From Roseiarcus sp963822215 (GTDB lineage Bacteria > Pseudomonadota > Alphaproteobacteria > Rhizobiales > Beijerinckiaceae), in assembly GCA_963822215.1 (NCBI GenBank), contig CAWGGX010000003.1:558001-622000 (forward strand): a DNA stretch of 64,000 bases, read 5' to 3'. This document shows positions 8,232 through 18,270 of the stretch, piece by piece. The position numbers and the translations under genes were made by a program. A model generated the notes under the pieces. It had not been told where the DNA came from and did no database searches. It was given only the letters and a program-made list of their open reading frames with translations. Within the stretch, counting starts at the first letter, position 1, and every line of letters begins with the position of its first letter.

Positions 8232-9703
8232 GCCGCCACCTCATGGTTCTCCGCAGCTGTATTAGCTTCGTCGCCCTCCAGTTTCTCGCTAACGGTCTCG
8301 ATCTCCTCCAACGCAGCCTTGAGGTGGCCCATAATCGCGTCCGCGATGTCCTCGGGTTCAGTCAAATGCTCCTCGGCTTCCGCCTCGGTGTCGCGTAGCC
8401 AAGAGATGTCGAGATTATCGTTGCGGGCTCTTATTTCTTCGCGTGTGAAACAGCGGAACCTGCCTTCCTCGCCTTGATCTTTGCGCTTGGCTGTGCCGAG
8501 TGGATCGGTGCCAAACGCCTTCTCGAATTCAGCGAATTCAGAGACGGTGAGGGGTCTAGTCTTGCCGAAAGATTCCATCTGGTTACGCAAGTCGTAGACC
8601 CAAACTGTCTTAGTGTTAGCCCTGTCACTCTTGCCACGCGTAAAAAATAGTACGTTCGTTTTTACGCCCTGGGCATAAAAGATTCCGGTGGGCAAGCGAA
8701 GGATCGTATGTAAATCGCACAAGTTCATCATCCAAGTGCGCAGTCGTTGGCCAGTGCTATCCTCGAATAGAACGTTGTCAGGCACGACCACGGCGGCGCG
8801 TCCGCCAAGCTTCAAGGCGCGGACGACGTGTTCGACGAAGCCGAGCTGTTTGTTGGATGAATCGGAGGTGATGGAAAAGTCCACTCTGTTCGGCCGGCCG
8901 CCGCCCTTCTTGGTGCCGAATGGTGGATTCGTGAGAATGAGGTCCGCCTTAGGTAGCGCTTCACCGTCTGGCGACAGCGTGTCGCCGGACTCGATCCCCT
9001 CCTCGATCCCGTGAAGCATGAGATTCATGAGGCAAAGCCGGTGCGCATCCGGCACCAATTCAAGGCCGACAAAGGCATTGTGCTTTTGAAAAAAGATTTG
9101 TTCCTGGGGCAATTTGAAAAGGTCGTCAGTGCGGTCCTTGATGTACCGGTCAGCCGCGACGATGAAGCCGCCAGTGCCGGCTGCGGGGTCCTGAATGATC
9201 TCGCCGGCCTGCGGTTGCATGAGGCGCACGATGCTGTCGATCAAAGGTCTCGGTGTGAAATATTGCCCTGCACCGGATTTTTTCTCGGCCGCATTCTTTT
9301 CGAGCAAGCCTTCGTAGAGATTGCCGAGCCCTTCCTCACGGGCCGAAAACCAGTCGAGCTTGTCGATCGCGTCGGTTAAGGCTTTCAAGTTCGTCGGCTT
9401 GCGCAATTTGGTTTGCGCGTCGACGAAAATGGCGGCGACAGTCGCCTTGCCCTTGGTGCCAAGGTCGAGCAAGAGGCGCTTATAGTAGTCGAGCTGCTCG
9501 ATACCGGTGCGCCTGTCCAGTTCACTCCAGCGGTAGCCGTTCGGGAGAATCTCTTCCCTGCCGGTCTCGGCCATCATTTTGAGAAAAAGCAGGAACGTCA
9601 GCTCGGTCACGTACTCATTGTACGTGACGCCGTCATCCCGGAGGATGTGGCAAAGATTCCAAAGCTTGGCGACGATGTCGTGTGTAGTCGAAATTTCAGC
9701 CAT
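8228..9703 (-). CDS. hsdM: type I restriction-modification DNA methyltransferase HsdM
   Basis: A 491-residue N6-adenine methyltransferase subunit. The N-terminal HsdM helical domain (LWNLCHILRDDGVTYNEY) precedes the catalytic domain with SAM-binding motif I DPAAGTGGF (172-180) and catalytic motif IV NPPF (259-262). It would methylate adenine in the site selected by HsdS. Its ATG shares four bases with the hsdR stop, and its stop overlaps the hsdS start by four bases, showing tight coupling. The frame is intact, but its function depends on the broken hsdS or on another specificity subunit elsewhere in the genome. Confidence 0.95.
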   Translation of the reverse strand: MAEISTTHDIVAKLWNLCHILRDDGVTYNEYVTELTFLLFLKMMAETGREEILPNGYRWSELDRRTGIEQLDYYKRLLLDLGTKGKATVAAIFVDAQTKLRKPTNLKALTDAIDKLDWFSAREEGLGNLYEGLLEKNAAEKKSGAGQYFTPRPLIDSIVRLMQPQAGEIIQDPAAGTGGFIVAADRYIKDRTDDLFKLPQEQIFFQKHNAFVGLELVPDAHRLCLMNLMLHGIEEGIESGDTLSPDGEALPKADLILTNPPFGTKKGGGRPNRVDFSITSDSSNKQLGFVEHVVRALKLGGRAAVVVPDNVLFEDSTGQRLRTWMMNLCDLHTILRLPTGIFYAQGVKTNVLFFTRGKSDRANTKTVWVYDLRNQMESFGKTRPLTVSEFAEFEKAFGTDPLGTAKRKDQGEEGRFRCFTREEIRARNDNLDISWLRDTEAEAEEHLTEPEDIADAIMGHLKAALEEIETVSEKLEGDEANTAAENHEVAA

Positions 9704-12700
9704 TAGACCGCACGTCTCCAGATTTCGTCATTGAAATCGGCGATAAGGCTTTCGATCTTGCCATCGAACACCTTGTTTAGTCGCTTGTAACCACCTTCGG
9801 AGCGGAACGGGTCCTGGTCAAGGGATTCGTGGTCCACAACCAATTCCTGGACGAGCTGCTCGCCGATGCGCCGCAACCACTGTCGCTGAGGGCTCGTCCG
9901 TGTTCCCCGACTCTCGATCTTGCGTAGCGCTTTGCGGACTCGGTCTTCGTAGGGTTCCAATGGATCGCCGATCGCGGCCTGACGAATAAAGCCGATCACC
10001 GAAGCCGCAATATCCTGATTCTTGGACTGCTGCCATGCGGTGCGCAACGCCGTATCCGTGAAGCCCTGCCGGTCCAATTCGAGGCGCAATTCGCGCAATT
10101 GGGCTCGTGTCAAGTCGCGCGGGCGCTGCACGACCACGGCAAGGGCTGCGATCTTATTGACGTTGTTGCGAACAAAGCTCGTGAAGTTATCGAGAAAGTC
10201 CTCGGGCCGCTGGGCCGCCCCGTAGCCACGGGTGATACTGACGAGCTGGTCAGGGTGATGGGAAATCGGCATCGCTAGGCCGGCGCTGTCGGGACCCCAA
10301 TCGAGGATGGGGCCGAGACTTGGCCGGCTTTTGAACCAATGCGCCAAATCGGCCGGCGCATCAGCGCGGATGCGGACGAGCGTATCTTCGGGCCGCTCGC
10401 CGGCGGCGGCCTGGTAGCGCTGCCGCGCCTCGTTGGCGAGCTGGCGGAGCCTACGATTCCATTTGACGGCGAGCTGATCGCGGATCGCGGCACGGTGCCC
10501 ATCGTCGGTGACGCTGGTCAGCTCTACGAGCAACTGCTCGAACGACAGAGACGTGTTCACGACCACGGGCTTCATGTCGGTGAGGTTTTGGAGCCGGGGA
10601 TAGAGGTCGACCGCATCGAAGATGCGGAAGACCTCCTTGGCTATCTCGTCACACCTGCGGGTCGCGCGGCCTAGCATCTGCTCATAGAGAATGCGGCTAT
10701 TCACCCGCCGGACGAATACAAGATTCGTGATCTTGGGTACGTCGATGCCTGTCGTGAGAAGATCGACGGTGACGGCGATCTGCGGCAGGGTGTCGTTTCT
10801 GTAAGAGCGTATCAGCGGGCGGACGCGGTCGACGCTCCCAGTGATTTTGCGAACGGCGGCGTCTTCGATGTCGCCGTAACGGTCCTTCATGGCGATCTTG
10901 ATTTGGTCGACGAGAATATCGGCATGGGCATCGGTTGAGGCGAACACTAGGGTCTTGCCCGGCAAGCTCGGATCGATGTCCTTGGCCAATTCCTCGGCCA
11001 CGACACGGTTGAATTCCTTGGTGATGACGCGCCTGTTGAAAGCGTCCACCTCGTAGCTGATCTCGTCAGGGGCATGAACGAGGTCGATCCGGCCGCTGCC
11101 GGTGTTGAAGATCTCAACCTGCTCGCCCGCGTGGAATGTTATGCCCGCACGGGTCAGCTCGGTCTCAATGCGGATCGGCGGCTCGTGGTCGATGAGCCAA
11201 CCGTCGATCACCGCTTCGCGATACGAGTAGGTGAAGATCGGGTCGCCGAAGATTTGAACGGTATGCAGGGCAGGAGTGGCGGTGAGGCCGATCTTGACCG
11301 CATCGAAGTGCTCCAGCACGCGACGGTATTTCGAGACGTAGTCCTCCTGGGACCGGAATTCGAGTTCCTGGTCGGACATTTCGCGGTCCAGAAGATAGCC
11401 GCGATGGCACTCATCCACGACCATCAGATCATATTGGTCGATCGGCGGGGCGTCGGATTCATTCTCGGTGAACAGCACGCGTTTAACGAGGCCCTGAATG
11501 GTGCAAATGTGAACCTTCGTCTCAGACTCGGGCACAACATCGTCGAGGCCTTTCAGGCCAAAAATGTCGGCGAAGGTCTTGACGCTCACGACCTTGGTTG
11601 ACCGGAATTCCGCCTCGGCTTGTTCGCCAAGCGCACTTCGGTCGACGACAAAGCAAACACGGTGAAAGCGCTTGGCGGCTAGCAAGCGATAAAGCATCGC
11701 GATAGCGAGCTTGGTCTTGCCGGTGCCCGTCGCCATGGCGAGAAGCATCTGGCGGCCGTCGGCGGCCAGGCCTTTCTCGACCTCTTGAATGGCGCGCTGC
11801 TGGTACGGCCTGAGGTTGAAACCGAAATTAAGGGGTGTGGCTTTGAGCGCCGCATCTGCCGCGTCGCGATCGATATCAAGCTGCGCTTTCAATCCATCCG
11901 GTGTCGGCCAATCGGAAAGCACACGGCGGAGATTTGTGGCTTTGCGTGCGTCACGAAACCAGATCCCGCTCTCGGTCTCGATCTGCTTGAGATAGGGCCG
12001 GCCGTTGGTGGCGAAAAGAAACGGCACGCGAAAGGCTTCCCATGGTCCGCCGGCGGCTTCACCTGCCTTGAACGAAAAGCCGCGCGAATAGCGTTCCGAT
12101 TGGTCGATCGAGGCGGAGACATTTTTGCGCTTGCGCTTGGCCTCAGCGACGCCAACGCAAGTCGGTCCGACGAAGAAGGCATAGTCGGCGGGACCGTGTT
12201 CAGTTGGCCATTCGGCGATCGCCATGGCCCGGCCTTTGGTTGGTCTCGCTCCGCTCGCGTACCTTAGCGTCGTCGTATCCGCGTCCCACCCTCGATCGCG
12301 GAGCTGCTGATCGACGATTTGCCGCGTTGCGGCCTCGTCGAGGTCGATCTGCTTGGCGGCTTCTTCGCCGGTCTGGATGAATCGCACAATATTGGCGGGA
12401 GCCGGTTGGGGGCCCTCCAGCAAGGCCGCCAAACGAGTCGACAGGGCTTGCTTCCCGCGCTCGGCGTCCTGAGCCAATTGCTCCCATGTGGCGCGTTCCT
12501 CGGCCTCCTGGCGGGCACGTTCCTCCGCACTTTGTCGGGCACGCGCGTTTTCGTCGGCAATAAGCTGCGCTTGCTCTGCGGCCGATTTGCTGGCGAGCAA
12601 TTCCGCTCTGAGCCGATCTAATTCGGCGCGAATCGGCGCTGCGGCGTCTTCCGGCGCGGCCGGCGGCTGGAAGGGACCGGCGTGAAATTTAGGATTATTG

Positions 12701-12890
12701 CCATAGGTCCGGTGAAACCAGACGCCGGCTTGTCGCGCGTATTTTAGGGCGTTGAGGGCTTCGGCGGCCGTGCCTCCGGCTCCATGACTGGCGCGATTTC
12801 CAAGAATGCGGATTTCATGGAAAAGATCGGCTACTTGGGAAGGGAGCAAGCGCTCGAACTTCAGCCGACGGAGTAAGTCGGCCTGGGACT
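9703..12890 (-). pseudogene. hsdR: type I restriction endonuclease HsdR, 5' end lost
   Basis: Motor and nuclease subunit of the type I enzyme. Retained parts in order are the end of an N-terminal DUF4145-like region (LFHEIRILGNRASHG), a charged coiled coil, a PD-(D/E)xK-type nuclease region ending GVAEAKRK, SF2 helicase Walker A ATGTGKT, the DECH box, and the helicase C-terminal domain (LLTTGIDVP). The IS3 left end abuts it at 12891, replacing the native start. An open frame continues 30 codons into the IS to a GTG at 12981, so a chimeric protein is possible. The native promoter of the whole operon must have been lost as well. Confidence 0.9.
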
Positions 12891-12968
12891 TGAAGTGGAC
12901 CCCGGTTTTGGGACCAGCGGTTAAGGTGTGTAGCGTCCCGCTCTGTTTTAACCAACGGAGCGAGCGAA

Positions 12969-13262
12969 ATGGCGAGATCACGCAAGAAGTTTGATGCGGC
13001 GTTCAAGGCGAAGGTGGCGTTGGAGGCTCTGCGGGAGGATGCGACGGTTCCTGAGCTTGCCAAGCGGCATGACGTGCATCCGAACCAGATCTACGCGTGG
13101 AAGAAGCAGGTTCAGGACAATGTTGCGAGCCTGTTCGCGCGAGGAGCGAGCGGTTCAAGCGACGGCGAGGAGGAGCGCGAGCGGGAGGCGGCCAAGCTTT
13201 ACGCCAAGATCGGCCAACTGACGGTCGAACGGGATTTCTTGGCCAGGAGGCCAGGGCGATGA
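12969..13262 (+). CDS. IS3-family transposase OrfA
   Basis: A 97-residue helix-turn-helix protein (FDAAFKAKVALEALRE, VPELAKRHDVHPNQIYAWKK) with a C-terminal leucine-zipper-like helix, typical of OrfA in the IS3 family. It binds the element ends. Its stop overlaps the orfB ATG in the sequence ATGA, allowing re-initiation or a frameshifted OrfAB fusion. Confidence 0.95.
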   Translation: MARSRKKFDAAFKAKVALEALREDATVPELAKRHDVHPNQIYAWKKQVQDNVASLFARGASGSSDGEEEREREAAKLYAKIGQLTVERDFLARRPGR

Positions 13263-14203
13263 GCGCGCCCGATCGAAGAGCAATGGTCGGACGGCCTGGC
13301 GAGGACCTGTCTGTGCGCCGCCAATGCGCGCTGCTGGATGTGGCGCGCTCGGGGGTCTATCGGCCCAGGGCGGAGCCGGGCGCCGAAGATCTGGCGGTGA
13401 TGCGGCGGATCGACGAACTGCATCTGGAACTGCCGTTCTACGGCTCGCGGCGAATGACCTTCGAACTCAACAAGGAGGGCCGCGGGGTCAACCGCAAGCG
13501 GGTGCGGCGGCTGATGCGCACGATGGGGATCGAGGCGCTGGTTCCGCGTCCCGGCACGAGCAAAGCCGCGCCCGGGCACAAGATATACCCCTACCTGCTG
13601 CGGGGTCTGAAGATTGTCGAGCCGAACCACGTGTGGGCGGCCGACGTGACCTACATCCCGATGGCGTGCGGCTTCCTCTATCTGGTGGCGATCATCGACT
13701 GGGCCAGCCGGGCGGTTCTGGCGTGGCGGCTGTCGAACACCAACGATGCGAGCTTCTGCGCGGCGGCGCTGGAGGAGGCGCTGCTTCGGTTCGGAAAGCC
13801 GAGGATTTTCAATACCGACCAGGGCTCCACTTTCACCGCCGAGGCTTTTGTCGGCAAGCTCGCGGCGGCCGGCGTCGCGATTTCGATGGACGGACGCGGC
13901 CGCTTCATGGACAACATCTTCATCGAACGGCTGTGGCGCTCGATTAAGTACGAGGAAGTGCATCTGAAAGCTTACGTCGACGGCCGCGAGGCGCGGGCCG
14001 GCATTGGTTCGTGGATGACCTTTTACAATTCTCGCCGCCCCCACCAGGCGATGAACAACCTGACGCCGATGGCGGTGTGGCGCGCCGGCATCGACGAAAT
14101 CGAGGCGGCGGCAAGGGCTGTGGATATGCCGCTTCGCTTGGACAACGCAAACGCGTTGCCCACATACCCACAGCAGAGGCAGAAGCAGCAGGAAGCGGCT
14201 TGA
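13259..14203 (+). CDS. IS3-family transposase OrfB (DDE integrase)
   Basis: A 314-residue integrase-core protein. The DDE residues are in WAADVTYIP, FNTDQGSTF and NIFIERLWRSIKYEE, and the usual C-terminal YNSRRPHQAMN motif is present. It catalyses strand transfer for the element. The frame is intact, so this copy could still be active and could mobilise the truncated neighbour only if both ends were available, which they are not. Confidence 0.95.
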   Translation: MSAPDRRAMVGRPGEDLSVRRQCALLDVARSGVYRPRAEPGAEDLAVMRRIDELHLELPFYGSRRMTFELNKEGRGVNRKRVRRLMRTMGIEALVPRPGTSKAAPGHKIYPYLLRGLKIVEPNHVWAADVTYIPMACGFLYLVAIIDWASRAVLAWRLSNTNDASFCAAALEEALLRFGKPRIFNTDQGSTFTAEAFVGKLAAAGVAISMDGRGRFMDNIFIERLWRSIKYEEVHLKAYVDGREARAGIGSWMTFYNSRRPHQAMNNLTPMAVWRAGIDEIEAAARAVDMPLRLDNANALPTYPQQRQKQQEAA

Positions 14204-14241
14204 AGCCTCTTTAAAAAAGGAAGAGCGGGAAGGATTACACC

Positions 14242-14862
14242 TTAATTCCCACGGCCCATGGTCCCGCGAATGGGGTCCACTTCAGTGAAAGTGGAGCCCT
14301 GGTCGGTATTGAAAATCCTCGGCTTTCCGAACCGAAGCAGCGCCTCCTCCAGCGCCGCCGCGCAGAAGCTCGCATCGTTGGTGTTCGACAGCCGCCACGC
14401 CAGAACCGCCCGGCTGGCCCAGTCGATGATCGCCACCAGATAGAGGAAGCCGCACGCCATCGGGATGTAGGTCACGTCGGCCGCCCACACGTGGTTCGGC
14501 TCGACAATCTTCAGACCCCGCAGCAGGTAGGGGTATATCTTGTGCCCGGGCGCGGCTTTGCTCGTGCCGGGACGCGGAACCAGCGCCTCGATCCCCATCG
14601 TGCGCATCAGCCGCCGCACCCGCTTGCGGTTGACCCCGCGGCCCTCCTTGTTGAGTTCGAAGGTCATTCGCCGCGAGCCGTAGAACGGCAGTTCCAGATG
14701 CAGTTCGTCGATCCGCCGCATCACCGCCAGATCTTCGGCGCCCGGCTCCGCCCTGGGCCGATAGACCCCCGAGCGCGCCACATCCAGCAGCGCGCATTGG
14801 CGGCGCACAGACAGGTCCTCGCCAGGCCGTCCGACCATTGCTCTTCGATCGGGCGCGCTCAT
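14242..14862 (-). pseudogene. IS3-family transposase OrfB, truncated copy B
   Basis: OrfB begins at ATG 14862 and matches copy A through the first two catalytic aspartates, then reads out of the IS fragment at 14285 into the terminal repeat of copy A and stops at 14242 after EVDPIRGTMGRGN. The catalytic glutamate is missing, so it cannot transpose. Confidence 0.9.
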
Positions 14863-15230
14863 CGCCCTGGCCTCCTGGCCAAGAAATCCCGTTCGACCGT
14901 CAGTTGGCCGATCTTGGCGTAAAGCTTGGCCGCCTCCCGCTCGCGCTCCTCCTCGCCGTCGCTTGAACCGCTCGCTCCTCGCGCGAACAGGCTCGCAACA
15001 TTGTCCTGAACCTGCTTCTTCCACGCGTAGATCTGGTTCGGATGCACGTCATGCCGCTTGGCAAGCTCAGGAACCGTCGCATCCTCCCGCAGAGCCTCCA
15101 ACGCCACCTTCGCCTTGAACGCCGCATCAAACTTCTTGCGTGATCTCGCCATTTCGCTCGCTCCGTTGGTTAAAACAGAGCGGGACGCTACACACCTTAA
15201 CCGCTGGTCCCAAAACCGGGGTCCACTTCA
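14285..15230 (-). mobile_element. IS3-family insertion sequence, truncated inverted copy B
   Basis: Same IS as copy A in inverted orientation. Its left end (TGAAGTGGACCCC, at 15230) is intact and truncates the chemotaxis receptor gene. Its other end is cut inside orfB just after the codons for DQGSTF, where it meets the right end of copy A. About 450 bp, including the third catalytic residue and the right terminal repeat, are missing. Not a functional transposon on its own. Confidence 0.9.
14859..15152 (-). CDS. IS3-family transposase OrfA, copy B
   Basis: A 97-residue OrfA with the same protein sequence as the copy at 12969-13262. Reading frame and start are intact; only the adjoining orfB is truncated. 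Confidence 0.9.
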   Translation of the reverse strand: MARSRKKFDAAFKAKVALEALREDATVPELAKRHDVHPNQIYAWKKQVQDNVASLFARGASGSSDGEEEREREAAKLYAKIGQLTVERDFLARRPGR

Positions 15231-16481
15231 GATCTTGACCGTCGTGGCGACCTCGCTGAGCGCCGAGGTGGATTCTTCCAGACTGGCGGCTTGGTTTTCC
15301 GTGCGCTTCGAAAGGTCGTTCCCGGCGGCCGCGATCTCGTCTGTTCCGGTCCTGACGGCGACCGCGGATTCGGTGACGCGCGAAAAGGCCTCTGAGAGTT
15401 GCTCGAGCGAAGCATTGAACGTCGAGCGCAGCGGCTCGTACGCTTCAGGAAGCCGCGCCCGAATTCGATGGGAAAGGTCCTTGGCGGCGAGGCGCCTTAT
15501 GCCCTCGTCGATCGCGCGAATGGCGGTCGCCTGCTGTTGCGCGACGACCTCGCGCTCCGCGGCGATCTTGGCCTGCTGTTCCGCCTGCGCCTTGGCGAAC
15601 GCCTCTCGCTCGGCGGCCGCTCGCGCTTCTTGCTGAGCCGCCTTGTCTCGCTCGGCCCGGGCGGCCTCCCGCTGAGCCTCCGCCTCGGCTTCCGCCCGCC
15701 CGCGTTCGATCGCGTTGACGCGAAAGACCTCCACCGCCGCCGCCACACGGCTGATGTCGTCGCCTCGCTCCATGCCCTCGATCTTCACATGCAGATCGCC
15801 GCCCGAGATCTTCGTCATCGCCGCGCGCAACCGAGCGAGCGGCGCGAAGAGCCGGCCGGAAAGCCAGAGCGCGGCGGCGCCGACGCAGAGTGAAATAAGG
15901 ACTGCGGCGGACATCGCCCAGATCTGGATGCTCGCGATCTCGGCGTGCGTTTCAGATTCCAACTGGCCGACGACAAGCGCCCCGATTGTCGCCCCGCTCT
16001 TGTCTTTGATCGGGTCGTAGCGGACGAAGTAACCCTGACCAAAAACGTCGGTTTTGCCGAGATAGGATTGGCCATGCTCAAAAAGCGCATCGTGAACCGG
16101 GCCCGCCGCAAGCCTCGTCCCGATGGCGCGTGAACCATCGGGATTCTTGACATTGGTTGCTATGCGCACGTCGCCCATGAATAGCGTTGCGACCCCGCCG
16201 AACATGTCGTGCAACCGATCCATGAGATCAGAACGGCCGTTCAGTTCGATGCCGTCTGCCTTCAGCGCGCCGTCGGCGACACTAAAATCGTCGCCCTGGC
16301 GGTGCAGAAGATCCCACGCGCCATTGACAGCCAGGGAGACTCGTTGCTCGGCTTGCCGGTCGGCGTAGTCTGCCAAGGTGTACTGGTAGAGGGCGAGCAG
16401 GCTGATCGCCAGCATCGCCAGACCGGTCAAAGTCACCGCTGCAGTCTTCTGCGCAAGAGAGGCGTTACGAATGATTTTCAT
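15231..16481 (-). pseudogene. methyl-accepting chemotaxis protein, signalling domain lost
   Basis: Transmembrane chemoreceptor truncated at its 3' end by IS3 copy B. From ATG 16481: first membrane helix (TAAVTLTGLAMLAISLLALY), a periplasmic single-Cache-like sensor with VRIATNVKN and FGQGYFVRYDPIKD, a second helix (AVLISLCVGAAALWLSG), a HAMP region (PLARLRAAMTKISGGDL), a long Ala/Glu/Gln-rich coiled coil, and the beginning of the cytoplasmic domain. The reading meets the IS after ALSEVATTVKI, so the conserved CheA/CheW-binding hairpin is absent and it cannot signal normally. A GTG at 16514 would add 11 residues. Confidence 0.85.
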
Positions 16482-16696
16482 AGCGGAAACCACGTCATGA
16501 CTTGAACTGCGCACACTCTACCGGATCCCCTCCTTACACTCGGTTAATTTCAGCGCAGACGAGCCTCCCGCGCTCGCCGCGCGGTCGAGTGTGCCACGTT
16601 CTGAAAATGGCGTTCAGAGAGGGAGGAATCAGCCCGTCGGCCAGGCGCGGGTCTGGAATCCCCGACGGGCCCCGGCGATTTGGGCTGAGACTGCGC

Positions 16697-17356
16697 TCAG
16701 CGCCCTCGCGCGTTGCCCGAACTGCCCGCGCCGCCGCCGAGGTCCAGCGGCGCATTGTCGTCGCCGGCGGGGAGGGGGGCGGCGACCACCGCCGGCGCCC
16801 TCGGCTTCGGTTTCTTCTTCGGCGGCGCGGGCGCAGGTTCGATCTCAGGCGACGCGGCCGCGTTGGCGTCGGTCGCGGCGCCGGGATTGTCGGTTTCTGT
16901 CGCGGCCGTGTCGGCCGGGGGCGTCTCGCGAATGACGGTCGTGCCGCCTTTGCAGTCTATGAGCCAGACGTCGTAGATCGGGTGCTCGACACCGTGCAGC
17001 CCGGGGCTGTCGGCGAACATCCAGCCGGAAAAGATCCGCTTGAACTTGTGCTGTTCGTCGATCTCGTCGACCTGGGTGAAGGCGTCGGTGCGCGGCGGAT
17101 CGCTCGGCGGGCGCGAGTAGCAAACCCGTGGCGTCACCTGCAGCGTGCCGAACTGCACGGTCTCATTCAGCGAGACCTCGAAGGTGATGATGCGGCCGGT
17201 GATCTTGTCGAGCCCGTTGAACACAGCGACCGGGTTGGCGATCTTGTCGGCGCGGGCGGGGGCCGCAAGAAGGCACAGGACGGCGGCGGCCGGCGGCGCC
17301 CAACGCGCAGCCGCGCCGAGCGCGGCCCTCGCCGCGATGGCGAACATCGAACTCAT
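16697..17356 (-). CDS. DUF2155 periplasmic protein
   Basis: A 219-residue exported protein with a signal peptide (PAAAVLCLLAAPARA) and the DUF2155 domain: NPVAVFNGLDKITGRIITFEV, then CYSRPP and FSGWMFADSPGLHGVEHPIYDVWLIDC, including two conserved cysteines. The C-terminal third is a Pro/Ala/Lys-rich disordered tail. Function unknown. It lies 46 bases downstream of the NDUFA12-like gene on the same strand, a pairing common in alphaproteobacteria, which suggests a role at the cell envelope tied to respiratory-chain upkeep, though that link is inference. Confidence 0.85.
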   Translation of the reverse strand: MSSMFAIAARAALGAAARWAPPAAAVLCLLAAPARADKIANPVAVFNGLDKITGRIITFEVSLNETVQFGTLQVTPRVCYSRPPSDPPRTDAFTQVDEIDEQHKFKRIFSGWMFADSPGLHGVEHPIYDVWLIDCKGGTTVIRETPPADTAATETDNPGAATDANAAASPEIEPAPAPPKKKPKPRAPAVVAAPLPAGDDNAPLDLGGGAGSSGNARGR

Positions 17357-17402
17357 GCGGGCGATCTGCCGGTCAACGGCGGCGGAATGAAGGCGCGCTC
17401 GC

Positions 17403-17819
17403 TTACGGCCCCGGGCTCCAGGCCTCGTAGTCGCCGGTGCTCGGCTGGCGCGGGCCCCGGCTCAGGATCGATCCCTTGGGGCGGATGGCGGCCGGCGTTC
17501 CGGTCGGGTTGCCGATATGGGGCAGCTCCCACGGATGGGGCTTGTAGTCTTCCTCGCTCGGGGGGACGTCGACGGTGTGATGCAGCCAGCCGTTCCAGCC
17601 CGGCGGCGTCATCGAGGCCTCGGACACCCCGTTGTAGATGACCCAGCGGCGCTCGAAGCCGAGCGCCGGATCGATCCTGCCGCCCTTGGTGCGATAATAG
17701 GCGTTGCCGAACTGGTCGTGGCCGACGAGCTCGCCCTTCCGGCTTGTGTAGAAGAGGGTGTTGAGCGTCGCCCCGTTCCACCAGGTGAAGTAGCGCAGAA
17801 GAAACAGCTTCAGGTCCAT
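17403..17819 (-). CDS. NDUFA12-like NADH:ubiquinone oxidoreductase accessory subunit
   Basis: A 138-residue homologue of the B17.2/NDUFA12 supernumerary subunit of complex I. The family hallmarks are WWNGATLNTLFYT at the start, GELVGHDQFGNAYYR, RRWVIYNG, EASMTPPGWNGWLHHTVD and KPHPWELPHIGNPTGTP. Length is typical for bacteria. It is expected at the cytoplasmic face of the inner membrane, helping complex I assembly. It heads a two-gene unit with the DUF2155 gene. Confidence 0.93.
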   Translation of the reverse strand: MDLKLFLLRYFTWWNGATLNTLFYTSRKGELVGHDQFGNAYYRTKGGRIDPALGFERRWVIYNGVSEASMTPPGWNGWLHHTVDVPPSEEDYKPHPWELPHIGNPTGTPAAIRPKGSILSRGPRQPSTGDYEAWSPGP

Positions 17820-17944
17820 CGAAAGGCTGCCGGTCGACGAAAAGGCGCCCCATGTCGCGGCGCGCGCGGACTATGGCGAGGCGGCCTTGCGATGTCCAGC
17901 CGAACTTTGCGCTGACGGCGCCACGGGGGCCCCGAGATATTGAG

Positions 17945-18165
17945 CGCCGCGTGACCCCTTCGCCAGCTCGGCTGGGGAAAGGCGGCGCGAAGCGCCGGAT
18001 GGGGTGCGGCGAGCACGGCGGCGCTGATAGAGGTTTGCCGCGAGGGTCGTGCAAGTTGAACGCCGTCCGCGGCGGTGGGCCACGCCCCATCCGGCCTTCG
18101 GCCACCCCCGGGTCTTCGCCCGGGGGCAGGCTCTTCCCCGCTTCGCGGAGAAGGGGAAACCGTCC
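17945..18165. repeat. GGATGGGG-type palindromic repeats
   Basis: Within the 780-base gap before nrdJ. GCGAAGCGCCGGATGGGGTG near 17988-18007 and the inverse form CCCCATCCGGCCTTCGGCCA near 18086 face each other, and each is joined to GGGGAAAG / CTTCCCC arms. The family recurs at 48840-49290. Such REP-like hairpins are common between genes in Hyphomicrobiales; they carry no coding sequence. Confidence 0.7.
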
Positions 18166-18254
18166 TCGCCCATAAAACGCCCTTGCGGAGCGGCGGCAAC
18201 TCGTCGGATGCTGTCAATGAGCCGGCGCATTAACCTTGCATTATACATTCTTAT

Positions 18255-18270
18255 CCACAATATGTTGTGT
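18255..18270. promoter_or_regulatory. NrdR box upstream of nrdJ
   Basis: CCACAATATGTTGTGT matches the NrdR-box consensus ACACWATATATWGTGT at 14 of 16 positions by my alignment. NrdR is the zinc-finger/ATP-cone repressor of ribonucleotide reductase genes and normally binds two boxes about 31 bp apart. I see only this good box; the spaced partner upstream is very weak. No B12-box or cobalamin riboswitch was seen in the leader (18271-18601). Confidence 0.65.

Larger units (their letters stand above)
12891..14284 (+). mobile_element. IS3-family insertion sequence, complete copy A
   Basis: A 1394-bp element bounded by TGAAGTGGACCCC inverted repeats (left end 12891, right end 14284) carrying orfA and orfB in the usual IS3 arrangement. 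Its left end truncates hsdR. Its right end directly abuts an inverted, 3'-truncated copy of the same element, so there is no matching target duplication on the two sides. Confidence 0.9.

Noticed and set aside
12891..15230. Composite transposon made of two IS3 copies
   Set aside because: There is no cargo between the copies, and copy B lacks its outer half, so the pair cannot move as a unit.
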